From assembly GCA_964480915.1 (NCBI GenBank), contig CAYZRS010000064.1, forward strand, positions 1 to 25,986: a stretch of DNA of 25,986 nt. Direction: 5' to 3'. Made by a program: the position numbers and the translations under genes. This document shows positions 1-7,848 of the stretch, one piece after another; the first letter of the stretch is position 1; each line of letters begins with the position of its first letter. The stretch comes from CAWGCE01 sp964480915. Its GTDB lineage: Bacteria > Planctomycetota > Planctomycetia > Pirellulales > Pirellulaceae. A model generated the notes under the pieces. The model ran no database searches and had not been told where the DNA came from. It worked only from the letters and a program-made list of their open reading frames with translations.

Positions 1-170
1 CTAGGCCCAGGGTTGGACCGGCGAGCTACGAGGCTTCCATCACGCGCTTTCCTGATCTGCGCCTCGAATCGGTACTTCCGAGGCTTCTGCGTCAAAAGAC
101 GGCCCCGATCTGGCCACCTTCTCTCGTGGTCCGCCAGGTCGTCACTCAGCGACTCGTGCAGCGCTTCGCG
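1..170. other. Left edge of window, no gene called
   Basis: This stretch lies downstream of the minus-strand DUF2617 gene. I see no start codon with a ribosome binding site and no convincing coding frame. The minus strand happens to stay open in the same frame as DUF2617 beyond its TAA stop, up to the window edge, but it has no usable start. No clear terminator hairpin is visible. Confidence 0.4.
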
Positions 171-728
171 TTACGCGATTTTCGATTCGGGGAGGGAAAT
201 GACCGAATGGACTTTGACGATGGCGTGATCATCTGGAAACGTGTGAAACGACTGAATCGAGAGGCTAGTCGTTCGCGTTTCGGCGTAGATGTAGCTCAAG
301 GCGCCCATTGCCATGCGACCGCTCGACTGGAACGTGTGTAGCAATCCTTGTTCGCAGCTCTTCTTGGCAAGTTCTTGTTGGAATGTCCAGAACAGATCAG
401 CTTTGGTCTGTTCCAGCTGAAAACAGACTTGGTAAGAAACGCCACGACGGTAATCGAGTTGATGTTGCCGTTGCCCTTGCAAGCGGCGTCGAAACAGACG
501 TCGGCCAACAGGCAGCGGATGATTGGCCGTGGAAGCCACTTCGGTTAGGTAAAGTGAGTCATCATACTTCCACGAGACGACATGGCCGGACGTGGTGATA
601 TCGATCCGCGCTTCGTACTTACCCCGTTCGACCGTTAGCGTCTTGCAGGATTCAAAGAGCTCCGGATGGAGCGCTCTTCCATACAAGCTGAATTGCAATT
701 CGGCGACTTTAGGGCGAACAGAAAGCAC
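171..728 (-). CDS. DUF2617 family protein
   Basis: A 185-residue soluble protein that I recognise as the DUF2617 type found in planctomycetes; its biochemical role is unknown. The N-terminus (MLSVRPKVAELQFSLYGRAL) and the following HPELFE segment are characteristic. There is no signal peptide or membrane segment. The start is GTG at 728, supported by an AAGGA ribosome binding site at 736-740, seven bases upstream. The middle section is rich in Arg and Gln (RRLFRRRLQGQRQHQLDYRRG). The gene points away from the CPBP protease gene on the same strand, with about 150 bases between them, so the two could share a transcript or be independent. The family call comes from remembered sequence character, not a search. 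Confidence 0.72.
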   Translation of the reverse strand: MLSVRPKVAELQFSLYGRALHPELFESCKTLTVERGKYEARIDITTSGHVVSWKYDDSLYLTEVASTANHPLPVGRRLFRRRLQGQRQHQLDYRRGVSYQVCFQLEQTKADLFWTFQQELAKKSCEQGLLHTFQSSGRMAMGALSYIYAETRTTSLSIQSFHTFPDDHAIVKVHSVISLPESKIA

Positions 729-879
729 GTGTGGATCCTTAAGAACATGGGTGAATTTCTAAAGTATAGTTCCTTCGCCAAATCGGAACAAACCAAGTTT
801 GCAAATCGCGAATGATTGCACGGTTTGCCAAAATGTCACTTGACTCGGTCCCAAGTGTCGTTTGTCGAACAGGATTCGT

Positions 880-1611
880 TCAAGCAGAGATCGCGCCGAC
901 GATGAGGTCGTAGAGCGTGTGAGAACCGGCGGCGATACCGAAGCCGCGAAAGATGAAAATCGAAGCAAAGACGATTCCAGCGAAGAAGCGGAAGAGGAAA
1001 CTGGTCACGTCGAACGGCTCGCCCACTCCGGTAAAAATTTGATAGTGTGCGGCAGCAAACAGCAGGCTGGAGATCGTCGCACCGCCGACAAGGCTGATCG
1101 CCTTCGATTCGCCGACCGTTTGCAGGCCTCGAGCAACCGTCGGAATGACGAGCAAGCGAAACAACACTTCTTCGTAAACCCCGGCACCCAGGTAGCCGAC
1201 CGACTGAGACAGTCCGCCACCGGTGACAGGCGACGCGGGAGCAAAAGCGGCCGCTGGCTGAAGTTGGTGCATGATTCGCATGTAAAGAAAGCCAAAACCA
1301 ACCAAGGCCAAGGCGAAGGCGGTAGTCTCCGTGGCCATCTTCAAGAGTGTGTCAGACGAGACTTGCCAGCGTTCACGTTGAACGTGATGCCAGGCGAGTA
1401 GCAGGCCGCAAGTCAGAACGGGTAGCAGGAAGTACTGTCCAAAACCGGTTTGATCGAGAAGATGACGCAGCCAGACATCGGCCCCATTCCGCATGGCAGT
1501 GGGCCCCAAGCAGCAGACGCCCGCTTCGTAGGCGACCAGCACTGGAATGACATACACGAAACTCGTTAAAGGTCTCGCCGAGTCCTCGAAATAGCCAAGC
1601 TCTTGAGGCAT
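880..1611 (-). CDS. CPBP family intramembrane glutamic endopeptidase
   Basis: A 243-residue polytopic membrane protein of the CPBP (CAAX protease / bacteriocin-processing) family. These enzymes cleave peptide bonds inside the membrane; in bacteria the substrates are usually unknown. The family motifs are visible: motif 1 as YEEVLFR (Glu147, Glu148, Arg152), motif 2 as FAAAHY (His189), and the later motif as SHTLYD (His231, Asp235). Hydrophobic segments lie around residues 14-35, 60-75, 95-112, 140-160, 172-190 and 205-240. The start ATG at 1611 is preceded by GAAGAGA. An unusually Ala/Pro/Gly-rich loop (about 119-133) precedes motif 1. Because all catalytic residues are present, it is probably active rather than a degenerate paralogue. 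Confidence 0.88.
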   Translation of the reverse strand: MPQELGYFEDSARPLTSFVYVIPVLVAYEAGVCCLGPTAMRNGADVWLRHLLDQTGFGQYFLLPVLTCGLLLAWHHVQRERWQVSSDTLLKMATETTAFALALVGFGFLYMRIMHQLQPAAAFAPASPVTGGGLSQSVGYLGAGVYEEVLFRLLVIPTVARGLQTVGESKAISLVGGATISSLLFAAAHYQIFTGVGEPFDVTSFLFRFFAGIVFASIFIFRGFGIAAGSHTLYDLIVGAISA

Positions 1612-1632
1612 GATCTCTTCGCAGTGGGATGA

Positions 1633-1668
1633 AGCCTAACGGTAACGGGCAGCCTAACGGTAACGGGC
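1633..1668. repeat. 18-bp perfect tandem repeat, two copies
   Basis: The unit AGCCTAACGGTAACGGGC occurs twice head to tail (1633-1650 and 1651-1668). It lies in the gap between the DUF1559 gene and the CPBP gene, just upstream of the CPBP start on the minus strand. Each unit contains two nearby TAACGG-like steps. It could be a slipped duplication or a binding site in the CPBP leader; the sequence alone does not decide. Confidence 0.85.
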
Positions 1669-1785
1669 CACACTCTCGCCGTGAGAATCGTTTCTTTGGA
1701 TTCGCCCATCCCATGTTTCGACCGTATGAAGGCCGGGAGATGACTTTGAGAGGCCTCAGCGGCGCAATCGGTGAATTCAGCGCAA

Positions 1786-1820
1786 GAAAAAACCGGGCGA
1801 GCGGCGAGCGCTCACCCGGT
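1786..1820 (-). terminator. Rho-independent terminator of the DUF1559 gene
   Basis: Read on the minus strand, a 12-base-pair stem (ACCGGGTGAGCG pairing with CGCTCGCCCGGT, one G-T wobble) with a five-base loop is followed directly by a run of six T. It starts 25 bases after the end of the DUF1559 gene. This is a textbook intrinsic terminator and shows that the gene is not co-transcribed with the CPBP gene. Confidence 0.92.
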
Positions 1821-1845
1821 GAATGTTGATTAACGACTCGGACCG

Positions 1846-3003
1846 TTAGTTACCGAACAGCTCGCTGATGTCCGAAGGAACACCATCGTTAGCCGCAACG
1901 AGGTAAGCGAACGTAATCGAGTCAATCGTGTCGTCAATGAAGCCGACACTACCGTCCATGCCGCTACAAACGACACCGCCAGTGTGTACTGAACGAGGGG
2001 CCGCACCAACGAAGGTTCCGCTCTGTGTCCAGCCGCGTGCGGGCATGCCGATTTGCTCGAAATACGGTTCGGTGGTCGTGATACCAATGACGACATCCGC
2101 GTAGTTCTGCGTGTTAGGCAACGCCGAGTCGGGACCGAAATTCGGGTCAGGAATATAACGACCGCCACTACTTACGGGGTGCCAGTCCAAAGCGACTGCA
2201 GAAGCACCGGGGAACGCTAATGCCCAAGCACCACGCGAATCATACTCGCGTTCTGATGTTCGTACTTCGGTAATACCCAAGGTCTTCGAAAGGCCATCTT
2301 TGATCTTACCGATCTTTTGCCCTTTCCGCTGACCAAGCTTGTAACCACCCAGTCCGCCAGGACGGTTCTTAAAGTGATCGATGTGAACCGGGCTGGTGTA
2401 GGCAACAATATTCGTTTTCGCGAAACCGCCTGGTGAATCGCCAAATCCATTAGCAGCACTGGTGCCGTCATAGTTGGCATGATTTGCAGTTCCGGAACTC
2501 GGACAAACGAGCGTACCGATCTGCACCGAGGCAGGCGTGTCGCCACCGTTGTAGTTTGGAGATTCGTGTTGCTTCTGAACTGCAAAATTGAAGTCGAACG
2601 AGTCGTACAGTGCCTGTTCTTCCATGAACGGCAAAACACTCACGAGCCAACTGTAGTTGATGCCCTGCTTGCCGAAGATGTCCCAGCAGCCGTTTTGGGC
2701 AGCCTGAATTCCGAACGATGCATCGGTACCGACCGTATCACACGCGGCCACACCCGAAGCTTCTTTTGTGTTGTTCAGCCAAGCTGCCGCCGGTAGCGCC
2801 CCGTAAGCCGATTCAAAGTTAAGAACCGCCAACATGCCTTGGCGGACTTGGTTGACGCATTGGATTCGGCGAGCCGCTTCGCGAGCCGAGTTTACAGCAG
2901 GTAATAAAAGGGCAACGAGAATTGCGATAATCGCAATCACAACAAGAAGTTCAACTAGCGTAAAACCGCTAGAAGCCTTTTGGTTCTTGAGCCGCATCAA
3001 CAT
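1846..3003 (-). CDS. DUF1559 domain protein with type IV pilin-like N-terminus
   Basis: A 385-residue protein with a prepilin-type leader: a short basic start, the cleavage point after Gly13 (SSG|FTLVELLVVIAIIAI), Glu at +5 of the mature protein, and a long hydrophobic helix to about residue 38. The N-terminal helix continues into AREAARR, typical of DUF1559. The rest is the DUF1559 domain, whose C-terminal segment carries the usual DGS-x-FI-x-DTID pattern (about 347-362). Planctomycete genomes have many such paralogues; they are thought to be pseudopilin-like surface or secretion-associated proteins, with unknown exact role. The start ATG at 3003 has a GGAGG site at 3009-3013, five bases upstream; a second ATG is two codons in. 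It stands alone, between a strong terminator and a leader containing an inverted repeat. Confidence 0.93.
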   Translation of the reverse strand: MLMRLKNQKASSGFTLVELLVVIAIIAILVALLLPAVNSAREAARRIQCVNQVRQGMLAVLNFESAYGALPAAAWLNNTKEASGVAACDTVGTDASFGIQAAQNGCWDIFGKQGINYSWLVSVLPFMEEQALYDSFDFNFAVQKQHESPNYNGGDTPASVQIGTLVCPSSGTANHANYDGTSAANGFGDSPGGFAKTNIVAYTSPVHIDHFKNRPGGLGGYKLGQRKGQKIGKIKDGLSKTLGITEVRTSEREYDSRGAWALAFPGASAVALDWHPVSSGGRYIPDPNFGPDSALPNTQNYADVVIGITTTEPYFEQIGMPARGWTQSGTFVGAAPRSVHTGGVVCSGMDGSVGFIDDTIDSITFAYLVAANDGVPSDISELFGN

Positions 3004-3048
3004 TCCGTCCTCCGTAGGTAGACAAATTTTATGAGAAAATGAAAACGG

Positions 3049-3073
3049 CCAAACCGCTACACCACCGGTTTGG
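3049..3073 (-). promoter_or_regulatory. Inverted repeat upstream of the DUF1559 gene
   Basis: CCAAACCG and CGGTTTGG form a perfect 8-base inverted repeat separated by nine bases, 46-70 bases upstream of the DUF1559 start. On the minus strand the proximal arm is followed by an AT-rich stretch with a TAAAAT-like element near 3026-3031, so the repeat may overlap a -35 region as an operator, or form a leader hairpin. No transcription start can be fixed from the sequence. Confidence 0.4.
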
Positions 3074-3463
3074 TCACGGAAAAACGATGGCCCAGTAACG
3101 TTTCCCCTTTAGCTTCTTCGCCAACTGGATTTTATAACACAACCGACGTGCTCCGTCCAGTGTTTGCGCTGCCAGATCAAGCGATCGAAACATCCCCAAT
3201 AGGGGTATTTGTCGAGAGAAACGTCGGTTTCTCGGGTCCGCTAAGATGCCGGCAGTTCTGCATAATCATCCAATTTGCCCAGTCGGAGATCATGGAAATC
3301 GCGAATCTTGAGTCAACTATTAGTATCGGCAGGCGGGACACTTGCAATTCAATCTGTTCGTAATCTCACTCAAACCGCCAGCGGCCGTCGCTTTTTTATT
3401 CTGTTCGGTTTCCCCTCTTCGTAGACGCTTGTTGACGCCGTGTCGGGTCACGATACTGCCCTC
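3074..3463. other. Intergenic region between divergent DUF1559 and rarA genes
   Basis: About 390 bases with no convincing gene. A 97-codon plus-strand frame (3070-3363) has no ribosome binding site and no recognisable protein character. A short CCCC-AATA-GGGG hairpin lies near 3194-3205, and a weak 4-bp hairpin followed by six T lies at 3380-3397. The region presumably carries the two divergent promoters. Confidence 0.5.
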
Positions 3464-4792
3464 ATGAATTTATTCGAAGTCAGCGAACAGCAAAACTTAG
3501 CTCGTGCCAAGCCTTTGGCAGCCCGCATGCGCCCGGCAAGCTTGCAGGAATTTGCCGGCCAGCAACAGTTCTTAGGCGAAGGGAAGTTGTTGCGGAGGCT
3601 GCTGGAGGCCGATCGTTTGGGCTCGGTAATTTTTTATGGTCCGCCGGGGACCGGAAAGACCACTTTGGCGCGGCTGTTGGCCCAAGCGTCTCGAGCCAAG
3701 TTTTGCCAACTAAGCGCCGTCACAAGCGGTGTCAAAGATCTTCGGCAGGTCCTCGAAGCAGCCAGGGACGACTTGGCCGCAGAAGGAGCACGCACGCTGC
3801 TGTTTGTCGACGAGATTCATCGCTTTAGTAAATCGCAACAAGATGTGCTCTTGCACGACGTCGAAGATGGCGTCGTCTCGCTGGTCGGCGCCACGACTTC
3901 CAACCCATTTTTCGCTGTCAATCGAGCGCTGATCAGTCGCAGCCAAGTGTTTCAATTCGAGCCGCTCACCGAATCAGAAGTTGAGGGCCTGCTGGCACGG
4001 GCGCTCGCTGATAAAGTTCGCGGCTTGGGGGATACGCCGACAGAAGTCGAACCGCACGCCTTGGTCACCTTGGCGCGACTGACCGATGGCGATGCGAGAC
4101 GGGCGCTCAATGCGCTCGAGGTGGCCGTCCTCTCGTGCACCGACCGACCCGTTCGCATCACGCCGGAGCTCCTGGCCGAATCGATTCAGAAGCGTGCGAT
4201 CGACTACGACGCGACCGGCGATGCGCACTACGATCTGGCAAGTGCACTCATTAAGAGCATCCGAGGCAGCGATCCCGACGCCGCGGTCTATTGGCTGGCC
4301 AAGATGCTCGAAGGAGGCGAGGACGTTCGTTTCTTGGCCCGACGTCTGGTGATCCTGGCGAGCGAGGATGTGGGCAATGCCGATCCGCACGCATTGACGT
4401 TGTCGATATCATGCATGCAGGCGTGTGAATTCGTCGGCCTGCCCGAATGCGAATTTGCTCTGTCGCAAACGGTGACCTATCTGGCCTGCGCGCCGAAATC
4501 GAATGCCGCGACGCGAGCCATCGGCGCCGCGAGAACCGACGTGCGCGACGGTGCGATTGTGCCAGTACCACGCCACCTGCGTGACAAGCACTATTCCGGC
4601 GCAGCAGCGCTGGGGCACGGCGAAGATTATCAGTATTCCCACAACGCTCCGGAGGGGATTGCTGCTCAGGACTACTTAGGCGTCGAGCGTTGCTACTACG
4701 AACCGGTCGATCGGGGGTTCGAAGCCGAGTTGCGCCAGCGATTGGAACGCATTCGAGCCAAACTCAAAAATGACGCACCTGACGCACGCTAG
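3464..4792 (+). CDS. rarA: Replication-associated recombination protein A (MgsA family AAA+ ATPase)
   Basis: A 442-residue AAA+ ATPase of the RarA/MgsA/WRNIP1 family, which acts at stalled replication forks with the clamp and single-strand binding machinery. From ATG 3464 the Walker A motif is GPPGTGKT (59-66), Walker B is LLFVDE (112-117), sensor 1 is GATTSNP (142-148), and the arginine-finger region and sensor 2 (DGDARRALNALE) follow. The C-terminal MgsA tetramerisation part is complete, with VPRHLRDKHYSG and the final DYLG region. Length matches the family. A GTG at 3440 is in frame and would add eight residues, but MNLFEVSEQQNLA is the usual family start; neither start has a strong ribosome binding site. 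It is transcribed separately from, or only loosely with, the L,D-transpeptidase 122 bases downstream. Confidence 0.95.
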   Translation: MNLFEVSEQQNLARAKPLAARMRPASLQEFAGQQQFLGEGKLLRRLLEADRLGSVIFYGPPGTGKTTLARLLAQASRAKFCQLSAVTSGVKDLRQVLEAARDDLAAEGARTLLFVDEIHRFSKSQQDVLLHDVEDGVVSLVGATTSNPFFAVNRALISRSQVFQFEPLTESEVEGLLARALADKVRGLGDTPTEVEPHALVTLARLTDGDARRALNALEVAVLSCTDRPVRITPELLAESIQKRAIDYDATGDAHYDLASALIKSIRGSDPDAAVYWLAKMLEGGEDVRFLARRLVILASEDVGNADPHALTLSISCMQACEFVGLPECEFALSQTVTYLACAPKSNAATRAIGAARTDVRDGAIVPVPRHLRDKHYSGAAALGHGEDYQYSHNAPEGIAAQDYLGVERCYYEPVDRGFEAELRQRLERIRAKLKNDAPDAR

Positions 4793-4914
4793 CGTCCCCG
4801 CAGGCTGTCGCCCTTTGTGGGACTTTGCTCTGGCAACTTCCCGCGGCATTTCCTACGATCCCGCCGCGTTTGATACCGACTCGTAATAAGTCATTTGCCA
4901 GCGGAGTGCAGTGT

Positions 4915-6192
4915 ATGAACACGATCAAGACAATAGTGGTCGTCGCCACCTTATTGGGAGTGGGCTACGGCGCTCACGTCGTGTTGAATAAACCGATCCC
5001 GAATCGATTTTCCAATGAAGGTGGTGTGTGGAATAACTCGCAGACGACAACACCGCAGCTCGATTTTTCAGAAATGGACAACTCACGCCCCGAAATTAGT
5101 TTGCCAGAACTTCAGCCGACGCCGCTCGAATCGGTCCGTTCGCCTGTCGCCGATTTGAATAGCACGGCCTCAGACGCTCTGTCCCAATCCATGAACGGGC
5201 CGGTCAACGACGGGACTCAGACAACGTCACTGGCCGAATTTCGTCGTCAGGCAGCGGCAACAGCGAATGACATGGCGACCGATGTGCTAGAGCGAGCCAG
5301 CGAAGTCGCAGCTCCGGTCTTCGAGTCGGTCCGTTCGGCGACCGACCAAGCGGTGCAGCAACTTCAGGCCGTACCCGGAGCATCGCAAAACGCGCTCGCC
5401 TCGGTGAACATGCCGTCGGCCGGTTATGTGGCAGACGGTGTTTTGCCGCCACTTGCGTCGCGGATGACTTCGCCTTTCGAAGAGACCATGGTTGCGGCGG
5501 ACGAGAGTATTGCTTCGGGTCAATATGCGAGTGCTCTGTTGTCACTATCCAAATACTATCGCGACCCCAACCTACCGGCTTCGGATCGAGGTCGGATGAT
5601 TTCGCTTTTGGATCAACTGGCCGGTTCCGCGATCTATTCCCACGATTTTCAATTGCAGGCGGCGCATGTCGTTGCTGCTGGCGAGAGCCTCAACACCGTT
5701 GCCGCCCGTTATGGGCTGAGCCCCGAGTTCTTGTCGCGTGTGAATGGGTTAGTGCCGACGGCCCCACTTGCGCCGGGCACTCAACTCAAAGTGGTCCAGG
5801 GTCCATTCCGCGCCGAGATTAGCCTTTCGGCACGCGAGATTACCCTGTTCCTCGGCCAGTATTACGCGGGTCGGTTCAGTTGTGCCATCGGTCGCGACCT
5901 GCCTGCTCAGGTGACATCGCTCGAAGTGGTCCGCGTGGAAGGTCCGCGTCCATATGTTGATTATCGGACCGGTGAGCAAATTGCGGCGGGCGATGTTAAG
6001 AATCCTTACGGCAATCGTTGGATTGAATTACAGTCATCGGCTATGCCGGGAACAGCCGGTCTGGGGATTCACGCCTATGGTGCGGAGGTCGAGGCGTCTG
6101 ATACTCGCGGGTGTATTAGTGTGAGCGATTCCGAGGCCAGTGACTTGGCTGTTATTCTTGCGCCGGGCAGTCGCATCACGATGGTGCCGTAA
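4915..6192 (+). CDS. LysM domain L,D-transpeptidase (YkuD family)
   Basis: A 425-residue envelope protein predicted to act on peptidoglycan by forming or exchanging L,D-crosslinks. From ATG 4915 (GGAG at 4903-4906) it has an N-terminal signal anchor (residues 4-23), a long low-complexity Ser/Thr/Pro-rich and helical linker (about 35-240), one LysM motif (about 248-292, AAGESLNTVAARYGLSPEFL), then the YkuD domain (about 295-425). The catalytic signature is visible as LGIHAYG, then SDTRGCISVS, with His386 and Cys400. The ending DLAVILAPGSRITMV is typical for the family. It is separated by about 160 bases from the start of the ATP-grasp cluster in the same direction. Peptidoglycan in planctomycetes was long doubted; this gene fits its presence. 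Confidence 0.93.
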   Translation: MNTIKTIVVVATLLGVGYGAHVVLNKPIPNRFSNEGGVWNNSQTTTPQLDFSEMDNSRPEISLPELQPTPLESVRSPVADLNSTASDALSQSMNGPVNDGTQTTSLAEFRRQAAATANDMATDVLERASEVAAPVFESVRSATDQAVQQLQAVPGASQNALASVNMPSAGYVADGVLPPLASRMTSPFEETMVAADESIASGQYASALLSLSKYYRDPNLPASDRGRMISLLDQLAGSAIYSHDFQLQAAHVVAAGESLNTVAARYGLSPEFLSRVNGLVPTAPLAPGTQLKVVQGPFRAEISLSAREITLFLGQYYAGRFSCAIGRDLPAQVTSLEVVRVEGPRPYVDYRTGEQIAAGDVKNPYGNRWIELQSSAMPGTAGLGIHAYGAEVEASDTRGCISVSDSEASDLAVILAPGSRITMVP

Positions 6193-6257
6193 CTTCGGCC
6201 CGGCACGTGAGGGCCACGATATTCGCTGTGTTGGTAAGTCGTTGCTGTCTTGCGTAT

Positions 6258-6286
6258 TTGACAGATCACTCGGAAAGAGAGACGAT
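6258..6286 (+). promoter_or_regulatory. Possible promoter ahead of the ATP-grasp/Anbu cluster
   Basis: A perfect TTGACA lies at 6258-6263, with a weak -10 candidate (GACGAT, 6281-6286) after a 17-base spacer. If used, transcription would begin near 6293, which would put the upstream TTG at 6295 at the very 5' end and favour translation from TTG 6355. The -10 matches only three of six consensus bases, so this is tentative. Confidence 0.28.
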
Positions 6287-6354
6287 GCTGTCTCTTGTCG
6301 GATCTTTCCCGTCGGCAAGGTCCGTGCGGAATTCTCCTCGCAAGTGAGCCGTTC

Positions 6355-7836
6355 TTGTCCATCAAGCCATCCGAAACCTCCGATCAGGCAGCCAAGACCG
6401 AAGGCAATTTGTTCGATGGTTACGACGTCGGTCCCCATTACGACGAGATGTTTACGGCCGATGGCCGGCCACGGCCCGAGTGTGCGACGCTTTGGGAGCG
6501 GTTCCATTCTTTGCCGATGAACGAATTGCGTCATCGTCAGCAAACGGCCGATCGTTCGATGCTGCAAATGGGCATCACGTTCAATGTCTATAAGGACGGG
6601 AAGGGCAGTGAGCGGATCTTTCCGTTCGACATCATTCCGCGCATCGTCAGCAGCCAAGAATGGGCTTGGGTCGAAAGTGGTCTGCAGCAGCGGATCGTTG
6701 CCCTGAATCATTTCGTGGCCGATATCTATGGCGAGCAACGCATCTTGCGTGAATCGGCCATTCCGACCGATGTGATTCAAACGGCAAAGTCATTTCGTCC
6801 TCAATGCGTTGGGCTCAAACCGCCGAAAGGGATCTGGTGCCATATCACGGGCACCGATCTTGTCCGAGATGACCAGGGTCAGTTGTGTGTCCTTGAAGAC
6901 AATTTGCGCTGTCCCTCCGGTGTTTCGTATGTGTTGCAGAATCGTCAGTTGATGAAGCAGACTTTCCCCCGACTCTTTCAGTCGGCGTCGGTGATGCCGG
7001 TCGATGATTATCCGAGTCGGCTGCTGGAAGCGCTGCAGTACACGATGAACGATCAGACGAGCCGCCCGAAAGTTGCGCTCCTATCGCCCGGCAGTTACAA
7101 CTCGGCCTATTTCGAACATTCGTTTTTGGCTCAGCAAATGGGCATCGACTTAGTCGAAGGTCGTGATCTCGAGGTATCGGACGGCGTCGTTTACGTGCGG
7201 ACGACGAAAGGGTTTGAGCGGGTCGATGTGCTCTACCGTCGCATCGATGACGATTTCCTCGATCCGCACGCGTTTCGCGAAGATTCACTCGTTGGTGTTC
7301 CGGGCATCATGGAGGCTTATCGCAATGGCACGGTTGCCTTGGCGAACGCGCCTGGTACCGGGATCGCTGACGACAAGATGGTCTACGCGTATGTGCCTGA
7401 GATCATCCGCTTCTATTTGGGTGAAGAGCCGATTGTCCCCAACGTTCCGACGTTCGTTTGTGTCGATGCGAAGCAGCGGCAGCATGTGCTGCAGAACTTA
7501 GCGACGATGGTCACGAAACCGGTGAATGAGTCGGGCGGCTATGGGTTGGTGATTGGTCCCGAGGCAACCAAATCGGAGCTTGCCGAATTGGCGGACCGGA
7601 TTAAACACGATCCGCGAAACTACATCGCTCAGCCGATCGTCAATTTGTCTCGGGTACCGACCATCGCGGGCGATTCGATGCAAGGTCGCCATGTCGATTT
7701 GCGGCCGTTCATCGTCTACGGCCGTGAGGTATACGTCTTGCCGGGTGGGTTAACACGCGTCGCATTGAATAAGGGATCGCTGGTGGTTAATTCTTCGCAG
7801 GGTGGCGGTAGCAAAGATACTTGGGTGGTGCCGTAG
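6355..7836 (+). CDS. Circularly permuted type 2 ATP-grasp protein
   Basis: A 493-residue protein of the circularly permuted ATP-grasp group (DUF404/DUF407 type), predicted to form amide bonds between a carboxylate and an amine using ATP. Family signatures run through the whole protein: EDNLRCPSGVSYVLQNR, LLSPGSYNSAYFEHSFLAQQ, YRRIDDDFLDPHAF, NAPGTGIADDKMVYAYVP, KPVNESGGYGLVIGP, RHVDLRPFIV and the C-terminal VVNSSQGGGSKDTWV. The start is uncertain: the frame is open from TTG 6295, but TTG 6355 with AAGTGAG six bases upstream gives a sensible N-terminus (MSIKPSETSD); no ATG lies in this stretch. It heads the cluster with alpha-E, Anbu and transglutaminase genes, the usual partners of this ATP-grasp type. 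Substrates are unknown; a peptide-like product is inferred. Confidence 0.93.
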   Translation: MSIKPSETSDQAAKTEGNLFDGYDVGPHYDEMFTADGRPRPECATLWERFHSLPMNELRHRQQTADRSMLQMGITFNVYKDGKGSERIFPFDIIPRIVSSQEWAWVESGLQQRIVALNHFVADIYGEQRILRESAIPTDVIQTAKSFRPQCVGLKPPKGIWCHITGTDLVRDDQGQLCVLEDNLRCPSGVSYVLQNRQLMKQTFPRLFQSASVMPVDDYPSRLLEALQYTMNDQTSRPKVALLSPGSYNSAYFEHSFLAQQMGIDLVEGRDLEVSDGVVYVRTTKGFERVDVLYRRIDDDFLDPHAFREDSLVGVPGIMEAYRNGTVALANAPGTGIADDKMVYAYVPEIIRFYLGEEPIVPNVPTFVCVDAKQRQHVLQNLATMVTKPVNESGGYGLVIGPEATKSELAELADRIKHDPRNYIAQPIVNLSRVPTIAGDSMQGRHVDLRPFIVYGREVYVLPGGLTRVALNKGSLVVNSSQGGGSKDTWVVP

Positions 7837-7848
7837 TGGTAACGAATC

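Noticed and set aside
1..170. Minus-strand frame continuing in phase after the DUF2617 stop
   Set aside because: Only 56 codons to the window edge, no start codon with a ribosome binding site, and an open frame of that length occurs by chance at this base composition.
862..1401. 179-codon plus-strand frame
   Set aside because: It is the antisense of the CPBP protease gene, whose catalytic motifs are intact; charged low-complexity composition is typical of an antisense shadow.
3070..3363. 97-codon plus-strand frame between DUF1559 and rarA
   Set aside because: No ribosome binding site, no domain-like pattern, and it spans the region expected to hold divergent promoters.
3380..3397. Hairpin followed by six T
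   Set aside because: Stem is only four base pairs, and no plus-strand gene ends before it, so a terminator role is not supported.
6034..6780. 248-codon minus-strand frame across the L,D-transpeptidase/ATP-grasp junction
   Set aside because: Lies opposite two well-supported genes and the intervening leader; no recognisable protein features.
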